Positions 43,487-52,905 of a stretch of DNA of 64,000 nt are shown one piece after another. Source of the stretch: JAHBNG01 sp039028975. Lineage in GTDB: Bacteria; Chloroflexota; Anaerolineae; Caldilineales; Caldilineaceae. Position numbers and translations under genes: made by a program. The stretch spans positions 9,934 to 73,933 of the forward strand of contig JBCCHB010000079.1 in the NCBI GenBank assembly GCA_039028975.1. The letters run 5' to 3'. The notes beneath the pieces are model-generated. The model saw nothing but the letters and a program-made list of their open reading frames with translations, was not told where the DNA came from and made no database searches. The first letter of the stretch is position 1, and every line of letters starts with the position of its first letter.

Positions 43487-46400
43487 TTAATCCTGAATCA
43501 ACGGTAGGAAAATCATAGACTGTTGGGAACCCGTTGGTGTCTGGTCGTCATCTTCATCAGGAACCGTTGGGTTATCAGGTGTGCTGGTTGCTACGATAAT
43601 GGTCCCCACATTGGCTCCATTCTCCTGATCCGTATAGGTAAATGTGCCTTCTGTATCGAATTGGACCTTATAGCTTTCACCGCCAACCAGAAGGCCACTG
43701 TCCCAGGTGCTGGTGCTCTGGCTTCCACTCTGCACCGAATCAGCTGCAACAGACATCACTCGGTGGCTGCTCAAATCCATATTGACCCACTCGACGATGG
43801 CTCCCGGTTCGACCGTCAGTACGGATTCGCCCAACCCTGCCTCGCTGATCTCTACAACATGATCGGCAGCCTCATCAATGATTGGGCTTAGGGGGACATC
43901 GTAGCGTACCAATTCATCCACAACCAGGATGTCTGCGCTGCGATAGGGTTGATAGCCGTCACGAGTGACATTGAGCTGATAGGTACCAGCGGGTGTCCAG
44001 AAACTGAAGTAGCCATCAGCCAACGTGCTTTGAGGATTAATCTGGCCAAAGGCTTCGGCATTCCAGAGGGTAAACGCTGAACCACTCTCGCCACTTGCTC
44101 CAGTAACTTGTGCTTCCATACAGGCGACATTGGCACCTGAGAGCAGTTGTCCCGTACTGGCATCATAGACGACGCCTTCTGGGTCGATGAGAACTATGCC
44201 ACCGAATGTAGAGGTGGTCTCCTCACAGCTAACTGTTAGTTCCATGGCTTCGCCTTCAGGTTCCTCCGCCATGTCGCCTGTGGTAAAGCTGCCCACAAAT
44301 CGATCCCGCGCTTCGTTGTAGCTCATTTCCACCATGCCTACATTGGGAATATTTAGGGTTGCAGTGGCTTCTGAATCGCTACAGCATAGCCTTACTGTGA
44401 CCGAGTAGGATGTATTGGGCCGTAGATGGAGTCCCCAGCCATCAACATCAGTGCGACCTTCTTTATCCCGGGGACGACGGTCGTTGCCATTTTCGTCAAC
44501 AAAGCGGATGCTGAGTGGGTCATATACTAACGTTGAATCCACGATCACCATTTTTGCACGAGAGGCCAAACTGACCACATCATCTAGTTTCGCCACAGCA
44601 TGAATGTAGTGAGTGCCATCTTCCAGAGTCAGTGGATGCTGCCAATGTCCGTTCTGGTCAACGGCTACAGTGACTACAAATTCATCGTTGAGGTAGAGAT
44701 CGACCAGGGCATTGGGACGAGCCCGTCCATGAACCTCTAGATCACTATTGCAGGTGGTTCCGTTGGCAGGCCAAGTAATAACCGGTGAGCGCAACCCCAA
44801 CTGGGCTTTGGCTTGATCCTGATTGTTCTCCAAGTTGGCATCGTTGGTGGCACTAATCGTCACCGTATTGGTCACAACGACGGCTTCTTCATCGGGGATG
44901 ATGTAGTTGGCGCGAATCATAATGTGTCCACCACGATCAGAGTCTAAATCACCCACATCAAAGGTAATGACCTGTCCATCCACCGTGTAGGAGATGCCCG
45001 CTGATGTGCGAATCTGCAGCGTATCTGGGTTGGCATCTAGCTCTGATGGCAGGGTATCTTGGATGGTCGTATTCTGGGCCGTGTCCATTCCCTGGTTGTA
45101 GTAGCGGATGTGCCAATGGGTTCGGCCTCGGATGTTCTCGGGATCGCCTTCAAAGTCTTTGCGGGCTGCACCTCGTTTGTGGACAACTACGTCTGCTCCA
45201 TCGACCAACTCGCCTTGTTGAAACTTGTAATCTTCTGTCTCACCCAGAATAAAGGGCGTTCGGTAACCGCGGCCATCGCCGTAGGCCACATCGCCATCCA
45301 TTAGGGCCTTGTTGGCCGGGCGTGTACTTAGCGTGACCCGCAGCCAGACTGGCTTTTCACTATACTTTTCAGGCCAAGAGACGATTCCAGTAGGTACGTT
45401 GATGAGGTGGCGGCCAGCGCCTAAGGCACTGGTGTCGATCTCATGGTCGATAACAATATGCTCAAGCGCCCGAGCTGACTCGTTCGTACTTGTCACGCAG
45501 TCGGTGCCATCCTCCCAATCACCGTCTCGGTTGCTGTCTAGCCAAATGTTCACATACCCTTTGCCTTCGTTGTGTTGTAGATATGCTACCGCGCGGGGTG
45601 AGATGGAAACGGCAGCGTCGATGGTGGTGCTTTGACAATCGATGAACTCAATCTGACGAGGACGCAGCCCATCATCATGACGATCTAAGTTCGCTTGGTC
45701 TCGGCGAGGCTCTAGGTTGTTGAATGGGTCCACATCCCTGCCAAGATCGGCTCCTGCTTCTCGGCTGACGTGTTTTCCTAAGTGGAACGGGCCTGGAAAG
45801 AGATGAGCAGGTCCTGATGGTAGTCCGGTTGCTGGATCAAAGACCGTTGGGAAGTGACCTTTGGTTCCTGCATAGGCATCCATATGGACCCCAAAATGGT
45901 TGCTGCTATCCGCTGCATCACCCAAATCCCGACGAAGGATACGAATGCGTATCGGACGTGGTCGGTGGATCTTCTCTTCATCCTCACAAGTTGATGACTC
46001 TTCATCAAGGACACAGAAGCCGAGGTCGCTGATGATCTCTAACTCATCTAGGTTATCGTTTTCAATCTCCTGTGGTGGAGTGACTGCTTGTGTGAAGGAG
46101 ATGCTTTCACCTGGATCAAGAGTGAGCTTCTCCAAATCCTTAGTCTCAACTGGCGCGCCCTCAGGAATCTCTTGTGCTTCCTCTGTCTCATTACTGGCTG
46201 GCACGACGGCTTGATAGGCGCGTAATCCCAGTACAACTGGATCAGGGTTGCCGTTGGTAATGGTTGTGCGGACGTAATCCTTGTTGGGGTCCAGAGCGGA
46301 TGATTCGTCACCGTCTGTGGCTCCTGCTGTATCTTCGCCTTCTTCACCTAAAGTCGTTCGGGTTACCTCGATGAGCGCAGGGTCAATATGGCGACAACGC

Positions 46401-46951
46401 AACGTAAAGGAGGCTGTCTCGCTCAGGTCAGGGCCACCAGTTTGCCGAACCTTGACCGTATTCTCTATCTGATGGGCCTGACCATCAAAACAGGGTTTGG
46501 CCTGCATGGGATAGGTAATTGTCAGTTTGGCACCTGAGGCCATCTGACCGCTCCAGACGATTTTGCGGTCACGCATGGCAAGCTGTTGAGGGCTAACCCG
46601 AGGCGTCTCTACAGTCAGTTGAGGACGACCAACCAACCGCATGCCTCTTGGTAGTTCATCGACCAAAGTAGCTTCTGCCATCCCGTCGTCACCTATATGA
46701 GCCAACTCAACTTGATAGGCTACAAGGTCACCTGGACGGACGGGATCGTTGGGTACACGAACTGATTTGGTTAGGACTAGCCTACTTGTACCGTCCTGTA
46801 TTTCAGGGTTGTACTCCGAAGCTTCTATCGGGTTCCCCTGTGTGAGGTGCGGCCCATTTGGCGGAGCTGCAAAAAGTGCAGCAGTAGTTAAGAGAATCAG
46901 CGATACTGCGAAAGTAACGGATTCTAAAAGTCGGGAAATGTGGTAGGACAT
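43487..46951 (-). CDS. Large secreted multi-domain protein (DUF11/Ig-like, degenerate cupredoxin)
   Basis: 1154 aa. Signal peptide (VTFAVSLILLTTAALFAAP). Domains in order: a conserved-repeat DUF11-type module (about 50-190, TKSVRVPNDPVRPGDLVAYQVE); a region with calcium-motif-like DSNRDGDWEDGTDC and GEANDYKF-like GETEDYKF (GEVED motif, about 370-580); a second DUF11 module (WHIRYYNQGMDTAQNTTIQDTLP); a bacterial Ig-like domain (VITWPANGTTCNSDLEVHG); a carboxypeptidase-regulatory-like domain (GYFSFWTPAGTYQLNVTRDGYQPY); and a C-terminal plastocyanin-like fold (LTVEPGAIVEWVNMDLSSHRVMS). That fold keeps one His but has lost the usual Cys-His-Met copper loop (FTYTDQENGANVGTI). It ends SMIFLPLIQD. 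Likely a surface or matrix protein. Confidence 0.82.
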   Translation of the reverse strand: MSYHISRLLESVTFAVSLILLTTAALFAAPPNGPHLTQGNPIEASEYNPEIQDGTSRLVLTKSVRVPNDPVRPGDLVAYQVELAHIGDDGMAEATLVDELPRGMRLVGRPQLTVETPRVSPQQLAMRDRKIVWSGQMASGAKLTITYPMQAKPCFDGQAHQIENTVKVRQTGGPDLSETASFTLRCRHIDPALIEVTRTTLGEEGEDTAGATDGDESSALDPNKDYVRTTITNGNPDPVVLGLRAYQAVVPASNETEEAQEIPEGAPVETKDLEKLTLDPGESISFTQAVTPPQEIENDNLDELEIISDLGFCVLDEESSTCEDEEKIHRPRPIRIRILRRDLGDAADSSNHFGVHMDAYAGTKGHFPTVFDPATGLPSGPAHLFPGPFHLGKHVSREAGADLGRDVDPFNNLEPRRDQANLDRHDDGLRPRQIEFIDCQSTTIDAAVSISPRAVAYLQHNEGKGYVNIWLDSNRDGDWEDGTDCVTSTNESARALEHIVIDHEIDTSALGAGRHLINVPTGIVSWPEKYSEKPVWLRVTLSTRPANKALMDGDVAYGDGRGYRTPFILGETEDYKFQQGELVDGADVVVHKRGAARKDFEGDPENIRGRTHWHIRYYNQGMDTAQNTTIQDTLPSELDANPDTLQIRTSAGISYTVDGQVITFDVGDLDSDRGGHIMIRANYIIPDEEAVVVTNTVTISATNDANLENNQDQAKAQLGLRSPVITWPANGTTCNSDLEVHGRARPNALVDLYLNDEFVVTVAVDQNGHWQHPLTLEDGTHYIHAVAKLDDVVSLASRAKMVIVDSTLVYDPLSIRFVDENGNDRRPRDKEGRTDVDGWGLHLRPNTSYSVTVRLCCSDSEATATLNIPNVGMVEMSYNEARDRFVGSFTTGDMAEEPEGEAMELTVSCEETTSTFGGIVLIDPEGVVYDASTGQLLSGANVACMEAQVTGASGESGSAFTLWNAEAFGQINPQSTLADGYFSFWTPAGTYQLNVTRDGYQPYRSADILVVDELVRYDVPLSPIIDEAADHVVEISEAGLGESVLTVEPGAIVEWVNMDLSSHRVMSVAADSVQSGSQSTSTWDSGLLVGGESYKVQFDTEGTFTYTDQENGANVGTIIVATSTPDNPTVPDEDDDQTPTGSQQSMIFLPLIQD

Positions 46952-47542
46952 GCGTTAATACTCCTGTTTGGTCCAGACTATTCACCGCGCCGATTACTTG
47001 CATCCGGAGATGCAGGCTGACCAGCGTATGCGTGATGAATAGTCGGTTTACTTTACTCAGAGAAAGTGGAACGGTTTACTCAGGCTTCGTATAAACCAGC
47101 AGTTTTTCTTTCGAGAAGAAGTGTTGATTTATTACGACTGCCACTAGACAAGCGCTTGTGTGGTTTATTATATAGCTCTATGATGGGAATTACTGGCGTT
47201 CACAAGAGATTATCGTCTCAAATCGCCTCTTTATCTATGACATTGTGGACTCATTCGATGAGAGGATAAAACAACCCGAAAATCTAACCTGTTTCAACGG
47301 AATTTGTGTATCAGAACCAAGTTTATTCAGTTTCTGGACGTTCGCCAGGGGTATCACCTACGAGGATGCGATTGCTCGGGACAGTAGAGTGAACTTGGAA
47401 AGGCCGATGGATGGATTCGTTGATACATTCTATTGGATAGGTGAGAGCCAGATGAGGCTTACACAGCAAAAGGCCAGGCATGAAGCGACTTCATGCCTGG
47501 CCTTGGCGCTTTTTCAGGAGCGAATATTAAATTGCCTTGCCT
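46952..47542. other. Intergenic region between two minus-strand secreted-protein genes
   Basis: 591 bases. Contains the strong hairpin at 47470-47504 that ends the downstream-lying LRR-C11 gene. The rest should hold the promoter of the DUF11-protein gene, but no clear -35/-10 pair was recognised. Plus-strand frames at 47066 and 47245 look random. Confidence 0.5.
47466..47514 (-). terminator. Strong hairpin terminator behind the LRR-C11 gene
   Basis: 16-base perfect stem AAGGCCAGGCATGAAG / CTTCATGCCTGGCCTT with a 3-base loop (47470-47504). T residues follow in both directions: four on the minus strand directly, and five on the plus strand after GGCGC. It starts about 40 bases after the LRR-C11 stop. 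Confidence 0.85.
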
Positions 47543-50128
47543 TCACTCCGATGATATCAATGGTAGGTAGAGAAAATGAGCGTCAGTTGTATCATCTGCT
47601 GACAATGTGGCTTCGTTGGATTGGGCAACTGCAACACCTAATTCGCTTTGTGCCACGACCTGAAAATGGTACGACCGGTCAGCCAAAGGTGGTGTAAATG
47701 TGTAATTCGTTTGGGTCAGGTCTGCAACTTCTACTGTGCGCCAGTTGCCATCTCCTTGTCGGGCCAGAATCCAATACTCAACCGCGTTCTCCTCTGCCGT
47801 GTCACCCCACACCAGCGTCACACGGTCATCCAGCCTCGTAAGTTCCAAAGAGAGGGGTTCGGTCACTGTGTGGCGGACAATGATGGGTGGCGTGTAATGA
47901 CACCAGTCGCCTACAGTCGGTTCCAGGTCATTGGTGTACCAAGCATTGATGAACTCATCCCACTCTCCATCCTGGATAAAGGCGAAGGTGCCGGTAATGC
48001 TCACGGTTTGGGTCGGCACAGGGGTCCATGTTGCCGTTAAGGGAGATTCTTCTGTGTAGATGCTGGCCCGCCAGACCACGCTGGCTGGCGCATCACGCAG
48101 CAAGGGTGCTAGAATGGTAAATGTGTCGTCGTAGTCCCAGATCGTCTCTGGGGCTAAGTAAGGGCGTCCTACCTGAGCATTGCCTTCGATGTTTTCTAAG
48201 GCTTGGATCACACCATCAGCCGCTGCCTCAACGCCACTATTGGCCGGGAAGAGGCGCTTTAAGTTTTGGGCAAAGGTGCCCGCACCCAACAGTTCATCAG
48301 GTGGCCCCAATATCAGATTCTGACGGCCACATTGGGTTGTGTCAACGTATTTGCTCTCCAATGATGCTTGGAGGATCCGAGCATCCTGACCCGCGTTGGT
48401 TGCATCCAACAGCGCCATTCCTAACGTACTGACCGCATCCGCCACTGCTTCAATGTCATCTTTTGAAGCCCAGAAGATGGCATTGGGGTGGTGTTCATTG
48501 AGCGAATTTTGGTATATGTGGATGATGGCGTTGGCCATCTCTTCCGTGGTCTTGGCTGGCGTCAAGAATGGCAGATATTGATGATAGGGTGCTGACAGAA
48601 AGGCATAGCTTGGGGAACTGACAAAAACCTGAGCCGTTTCACGCATTTCATAGAGAACATCTAAGTTTCCCTGGAAGCACTGGTCGAAAAAGATCAGATC
48701 AAAGGGATTCTCTCCATTGTCTGTTGCTTCGGCTAGAGCATGCGCGAGATCCAGCGTGCTCAAAAAACCACCATTGTCTGTCACATCACCGGGCGTAGCG
48801 TGAAGCCCTTTGGGCAGCGCGGGAATGCCCCCTTCTGGGAGCAATGTCTCTTCGGGTGCTTGACCCATCTGCCAAGTAAATTCCGGTGTCCACCCAACAC
48901 CATGCCCCATGATGCTGACTACTGTGCGACTTGCCGGATAGAGGGTACGGGCATTCTTCAAGAACCAGGCTAACACGGCAGGATCGGTCGTGTCTAGCTC
49001 ATTTGTACCCCAAGTACTCTGGATGGCGGAAGATGGGGTTATCTGACCCTCTGAAATGTCAAGCAAATTTGTGTTCTGATCTCCTGCCTGGTCAGTTAGC
49101 ATAAGAACCCGCACATTGGGGTTTAATCGGCTACCATATTCCAGCCGCCGAACCACGCTCGGTACATAGGGTGATAGGTCATTGTCTGCTGGGAAGTAGA
49201 CTAGCAATAAAACGTCATCATCTGTAGACTTGGTGGTGGAAACTGTGAATTTGGCATCACTCCACTGCTCATTTTCTTGCTGAGCGTGGGCAGGGGTGTA
49301 AGTACGAATGCGAATTGTATACATTTGGCCAGGTGTCAGACCATCAAGCAGATAGCTTCCACTGCGCTTATTTGTAGTCGTTCCATGAACCGTAAACGGC
49401 TGGTTGTGTCTCGAGGTATAGCTAATTTCATAATAGCCACCATCTGCCGTATAAGGAATCGATGTCCATGAAAGCTCAATGGTATCTGTCATAAAGCGGG
49501 TGGGTTTGAGATCTGTTGGTGGAATGGTTTGGGTTGTGAGCCATTGAGGGTTTAATTGATCCAGGCACTCTTTTGCTCGTCTATTAGCTGCCGTTAATTG
49601 ATTGTACTCAACGTGCACCACCTCAAGTGTCTCGGCTAAGCGGCAGATAGCCAATGGAATAGTGCCACGAAGTTGATTATCATTGAGAACCAGCTCGTTC
49701 AGCATAGGTAGAGCAGCAAACCTGGCAGAGAATTGACCTGATAACCGATTGCTGGCTAAGTTGAGCGCTGTCACATGTTGCCCTTCACAGGTCACGCCAT
49801 ACCATTCACAGGGCGAAACCGTTTCGTCGATCGTCAGCCAATTCGTTCGATTATGCCACTGCTCTCCATCTGTTTGCTGATAGAGAGCAACAAGCACATT
49901 ACACTCTTCTTCTGAAATTCGGGTTACGCCTGTACAGAGAGCTTCACTAGATGGCTCTCCAGAAAACGTGACGTCAGAATGCTCTGACGGTAAAGCGTTG
50001 GTAAGCACGAGGGCAACGGCGGATTTTGAGCCTGATAAAAGGAGGAGAACAGCCAAAAGAAAATGAAGGAAAATTGGGCTGAAATTGACTGTTGATACTT
50101 TGGCTTGTAGTTGGTGTCTTTTGTTCAT
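47543..50128 (-). CDS. Secreted LRR-FN3-clostripain (peptidase C11) protein
   Basis: 861 aa from ATG 50128, chosen because a signal peptide (IFLHFLLAVLLLLSGSKSAVA) follows; the open frame continues to 50401 through repeat DNA. Domains: a short plant-type LRR region (EECNVLVALYQQTDGEQWHN, LNLASNRLSGQF, LVLNDNQLRGTIP), an FN3 domain, then a clostripain-like peptidase with His in VSIMGHGVGW (about 407) and Cys in FFDQCFQGNLDVLYEM (about 483). A second FN3 domain precedes the end FLYLPLISSE. C11 peptidases cut after Arg or Lys. The same LRR cap and FN3 arrangement recurs in the C13 protein at 58271-61237, so the two are architectural relatives with different catalytic domains. Confidence 0.87.
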   Translation of the reverse strand: MNKRHQLQAKVSTVNFSPIFLHFLLAVLLLLSGSKSAVALVLTNALPSEHSDVTFSGEPSSEALCTGVTRISEEECNVLVALYQQTDGEQWHNRTNWLTIDETVSPCEWYGVTCEGQHVTALNLASNRLSGQFSARFAALPMLNELVLNDNQLRGTIPLAICRLAETLEVVHVEYNQLTAANRRAKECLDQLNPQWLTTQTIPPTDLKPTRFMTDTIELSWTSIPYTADGGYYEISYTSRHNQPFTVHGTTTNKRSGSYLLDGLTPGQMYTIRIRTYTPAHAQQENEQWSDAKFTVSTTKSTDDDVLLLVYFPADNDLSPYVPSVVRRLEYGSRLNPNVRVLMLTDQAGDQNTNLLDISEGQITPSSAIQSTWGTNELDTTDPAVLAWFLKNARTLYPASRTVVSIMGHGVGWTPEFTWQMGQAPEETLLPEGGIPALPKGLHATPGDVTDNGGFLSTLDLAHALAEATDNGENPFDLIFFDQCFQGNLDVLYEMRETAQVFVSSPSYAFLSAPYHQYLPFLTPAKTTEEMANAIIHIYQNSLNEHHPNAIFWASKDDIEAVADAVSTLGMALLDATNAGQDARILQASLESKYVDTTQCGRQNLILGPPDELLGAGTFAQNLKRLFPANSGVEAAADGVIQALENIEGNAQVGRPYLAPETIWDYDDTFTILAPLLRDAPASVVWRASIYTEESPLTATWTPVPTQTVSITGTFAFIQDGEWDEFINAWYTNDLEPTVGDWCHYTPPIIVRHTVTEPLSLELTRLDDRVTLVWGDTAEENAVEYWILARQGDGNWRTVEVADLTQTNYTFTPPLADRSYHFQVVAQSELGVAVAQSNEATLSADDTTDAHFLYLPLISSE

Positions 50129-50297
50129 GACCCGACGGAATTTATTGCGCAGCTCTATATTTCGCGTTCCTGTAATTCTCATACCCATAACTCGCAGCTC
50201 TACATTTCGTATACGCATATTTCGTATGCCTAAATAATCGCCAATCACAACATACTCCCTTACGCTGACGAGGATTGACCTCGGACTGAAAAGATAA

Positions 50298-50332
50298 ATA
50301 TACTCAGCTCCGTTTGAAAACGACCGCAGTAT
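50298..50332 (-). repeat. 35-bp short form of the 86-bp dispersed element, copy 4
   Basis: TATACTCAGCTCCGTTTG then AAAACGACCGCAGTATA: the complement of 25113-25147 with one base different. It lies in the gap between the divergent C11 protease and TPR regulator genes. Confidence 0.65.
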
Positions 50333-50421
50333 AGTAAATAAAAGTACCTTATCATACCTTACCCAAACAACACTGGCATGTGCAAAGCCTTTTCGTCTCA
50401 AATCGTCTCAAATTGCCTCAA

Positions 50422-52905
50422 ATGACCGAATCCTTAGCATCCCTGACCCCTACGGAATTTTCCAAATTAGTAAATGCTGCCTTTAAGAACTACAACAGTG
50501 TATTGGCTCTGGCGCGTTCCCCTTTAGCCAATTCCTCTTTGGTTTCACCCCTACTAGTCTTGGATGATGTCTCTCCCACGGCCAATGAAAGGGGCAATGC
50601 CTTACGCATCTTACTACTATGGGCTGTCAATCAACTGGCCCCTGACTCACTGCATCATTCTAGCAATCAGGAGCGCCTTTTTGATGATCCAACCTGGCGC
50701 GAGCCACACTGGTGGCGTTATAACATTTTGCGACACCGTTATTTGGAGCCACTACACCCCGACTACTTTGTAGAAGGTGGACGTTTTACGGAAACGCTGA
50801 TGGCGCTGACGGGTATTCCGAGTACAGATACATTTTTTGATGAACGCAATCGAGCCATCCGCGAGGTCTCCCAATGGCTACACCAACAACTACAGCATGG
50901 CCAAGCCGATGGTGAATTACAACAACTGTCCCTTGAGGAAGCATATCAACCGCTAATGACGCAGCGGATCCCCAAGACTTTACTCGATATTGCTGCCACG
51001 TTTGATGACGTATTTCCACGTTTTCTGCTGACGCGAATGGCACAGAACGAAAACCTTTCTGAAATCGACTCCTCCTTGAATTATCTCATCTCCCATCGGT
51101 ATCTGTTGGTGGATAACGAAACCGCAAATCTGTGGCTTTCGCCCGTCCTTCAACGATATGTCTATGTCCGTTTGAGTCAAAGCATTCTGCTTGCACGCCA
51201 TCATGCCGCTGCTGGTTATTTTGCAGAAGAACAGGACGTGTTACGTGCCGCCAATCACTACATCTATGCCCAATGTTGGTCAAAGGCAGCAGAAATTTTG
51301 TTGGAGCATGCCACAGAGTTAATCAATGAATTAGAGCTTGACGAGCTGTCTATTCTATTGCGGAAATTTGAAACTGCTCCATTGAATGACGACTTGATGC
51401 TGGCAACATTGTGGCTTCTATGCGATGTTTTCATAAAGAATGGTCGAAAAGACGAAGCGCTGGCTACTTGTCGACGTCTCTTAAAGCTGAGCAATACCCT
51501 TCCTGAACAGGCTCGTATCTATCATCGGATGGGGAAACTCTATGAGAAGCATAATCAACTTCATGCCTTGACCTACTATCAGCAAGCATTTGAACGCTAT
51601 GACATAGACGATTCGGGCTTGCTGGATCTTTTGAAAGATCGCGCCTGGTTTTTCATTTTACGTAAAGAGTGGCAGAAGGCTGAACAAGATCTGGTGCTTT
51701 CCCTTCAACGGCTACCAGACGCAGCGAAAGAGAGCCGAGCCGACATATTTGACGCCCTTGCCAGCTTGTATGGCGAGCAACAGAAACACGATCACGCGCT
51801 GAAATATGCACAGAATAGTCTCGGCCTGCGCGAAGAAATTGGCGATCTTTCTCGTGTTGCCAACTCATTTATTAATATGGGGCTGATCTATAGCAGTATG
51901 GGGGACTATCACCATGCCATTGCCGCCTATGAGGAAGCGATGGTGGCATATAAAAAGATGGGAAACCAGGAACTCATTGCCACTGCCCTGCTTAACATTG
52001 GTATGGCATATCATTTAAGCAAAAATCTGCCAGAGGCAACTCAATACTACCAGCGCTCTTTGACAATTAGCAATGAGATTGGTTTCCCCCTGGCGGAAGT
52101 TCGGGCACGGTATAATTTAGCAGAGGCGCTTGCGGAATTGGAAAATGGCCCCGATGCCTATCATCACTGGAAAACTGCTTATCAGCTGAGTGAACGGTGC
52201 GGATTTGATGACGAACTTGTTGATTTAAGAAAACTTCAAGCCCAATTACCGGTTCTGCAACGAACCAATCAATCCACTGAAACCTATACTGTAACCTATG
52301 ACGTTGCCAACACGCCATCAACCGCTTTGCTCGAACCAGAAGAAAAGTCCATTCTCCAACTCGCTAAAGACCAAGGCCGCCTTACTGCAAAGCTCCTCAT
52401 GGAGACCACCCATGTTAGCAAAGCCACAGCCAATCGACGGCTGGTTCATCTTGTTGAGCAAGGACATCTGCAGAAGTATGGTAAAGGACGAGGTACATAT
52501 TATGCACTGACTCCGGCCAGTCTTTCAACCAAACGCTCTGGCATGCCTTCTGAACCGAGCGAGCAGCCATCAAATTTTGTCAACTGGCAAGACATTCAAC
52601 CGAACCTCAAAAGACAAATGACGAGCTTAGCGAGAGAATTCTCTGTAAATGAGATAGGCATTGTTCAAGTTGAGCAACCAGAAACAATGCCTATTCGTCT
52701 CTTGATTCGCTTTCAGAATGAGCCGGAGCTAGCTCACTTTTTTGCGCTAGAGCAGCATCTCATCAGCAGTTTGGGGGTCGAAATCGATTTGGTTCCAGCA
52801 AATAGCCCAAGAATCAATCAATTTGGGAACTGGGTAGACGCTGTTTGCTGGGTTGTGAATGATGAACCTGAGTTATTGGCAAGCTCCCTCAATACCAATA
52901 TCTGA
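50422..52905 (+). CDS. TPR regulator with winged helix and degenerate nucleotidyltransferase-like tail
   Basis: 827 aa from ATG 50422 (GTG 50380 is an alternative). An N-terminal helical domain (FSKLVNAAFKNYNSVLALAR, GNALRILLLWAVNQLAP) is followed by TPRs at about 310-600 (ANSFINMGLIYSSMGDYHHA, ATALLNIGMAYHLSKNLPEA). A winged helix is at about 640-697 (LTAKLLMETTHVSKATANRR, HLQKYGKGRGTYY). The C-terminal ~75 residues resemble the second half of a minimal nucleotidyltransferase (IRLLIRF..LEQHLISSLGVEIDLVP) but lack the GSxxxG..DxD catalytic residues. No ATPase motif was seen. It is divergent from the C11 protease gene, which it may control, and its last 33 bases overlap the end of the convergent lipoprotein gene. 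Confidence 0.72.
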   Translation: MTESLASLTPTEFSKLVNAAFKNYNSVLALARSPLANSSLVSPLLVLDDVSPTANERGNALRILLLWAVNQLAPDSLHHSSNQERLFDDPTWREPHWWRYNILRHRYLEPLHPDYFVEGGRFTETLMALTGIPSTDTFFDERNRAIREVSQWLHQQLQHGQADGELQQLSLEEAYQPLMTQRIPKTLLDIAATFDDVFPRFLLTRMAQNENLSEIDSSLNYLISHRYLLVDNETANLWLSPVLQRYVYVRLSQSILLARHHAAAGYFAEEQDVLRAANHYIYAQCWSKAAEILLEHATELINELELDELSILLRKFETAPLNDDLMLATLWLLCDVFIKNGRKDEALATCRRLLKLSNTLPEQARIYHRMGKLYEKHNQLHALTYYQQAFERYDIDDSGLLDLLKDRAWFFILRKEWQKAEQDLVLSLQRLPDAAKESRADIFDALASLYGEQQKHDHALKYAQNSLGLREEIGDLSRVANSFINMGLIYSSMGDYHHAIAAYEEAMVAYKKMGNQELIATALLNIGMAYHLSKNLPEATQYYQRSLTISNEIGFPLAEVRARYNLAEALAELENGPDAYHHWKTAYQLSERCGFDDELVDLRKLQAQLPVLQRTNQSTETYTVTYDVANTPSTALLEPEEKSILQLAKDQGRLTAKLLMETTHVSKATANRRLVHLVEQGHLQKYGKGRGTYYALTPASLSTKRSGMPSEPSEQPSNFVNWQDIQPNLKRQMTSLAREFSVNEIGIVQVEQPETMPIRLLIRFQNEPELAHFFALEQHLISSLGVEIDLVPANSPRINQFGNWVDAVCWVVNDEPELLASSLNTNI

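Noticed and set aside
47245..47697. 150-codon plus-strand frame behind the C11 protease gene
   Set aside because: It runs through a perfect terminator hairpin and into the antisense of the protease C-terminus; composition looks random.
50129..50401. N-terminal extension of the C11 protease frame (91 codons)
   Set aside because: It crosses the 35-bp dispersed repeat and short AT-rich direct repeats; the signal peptide starts only after ATG 50128.
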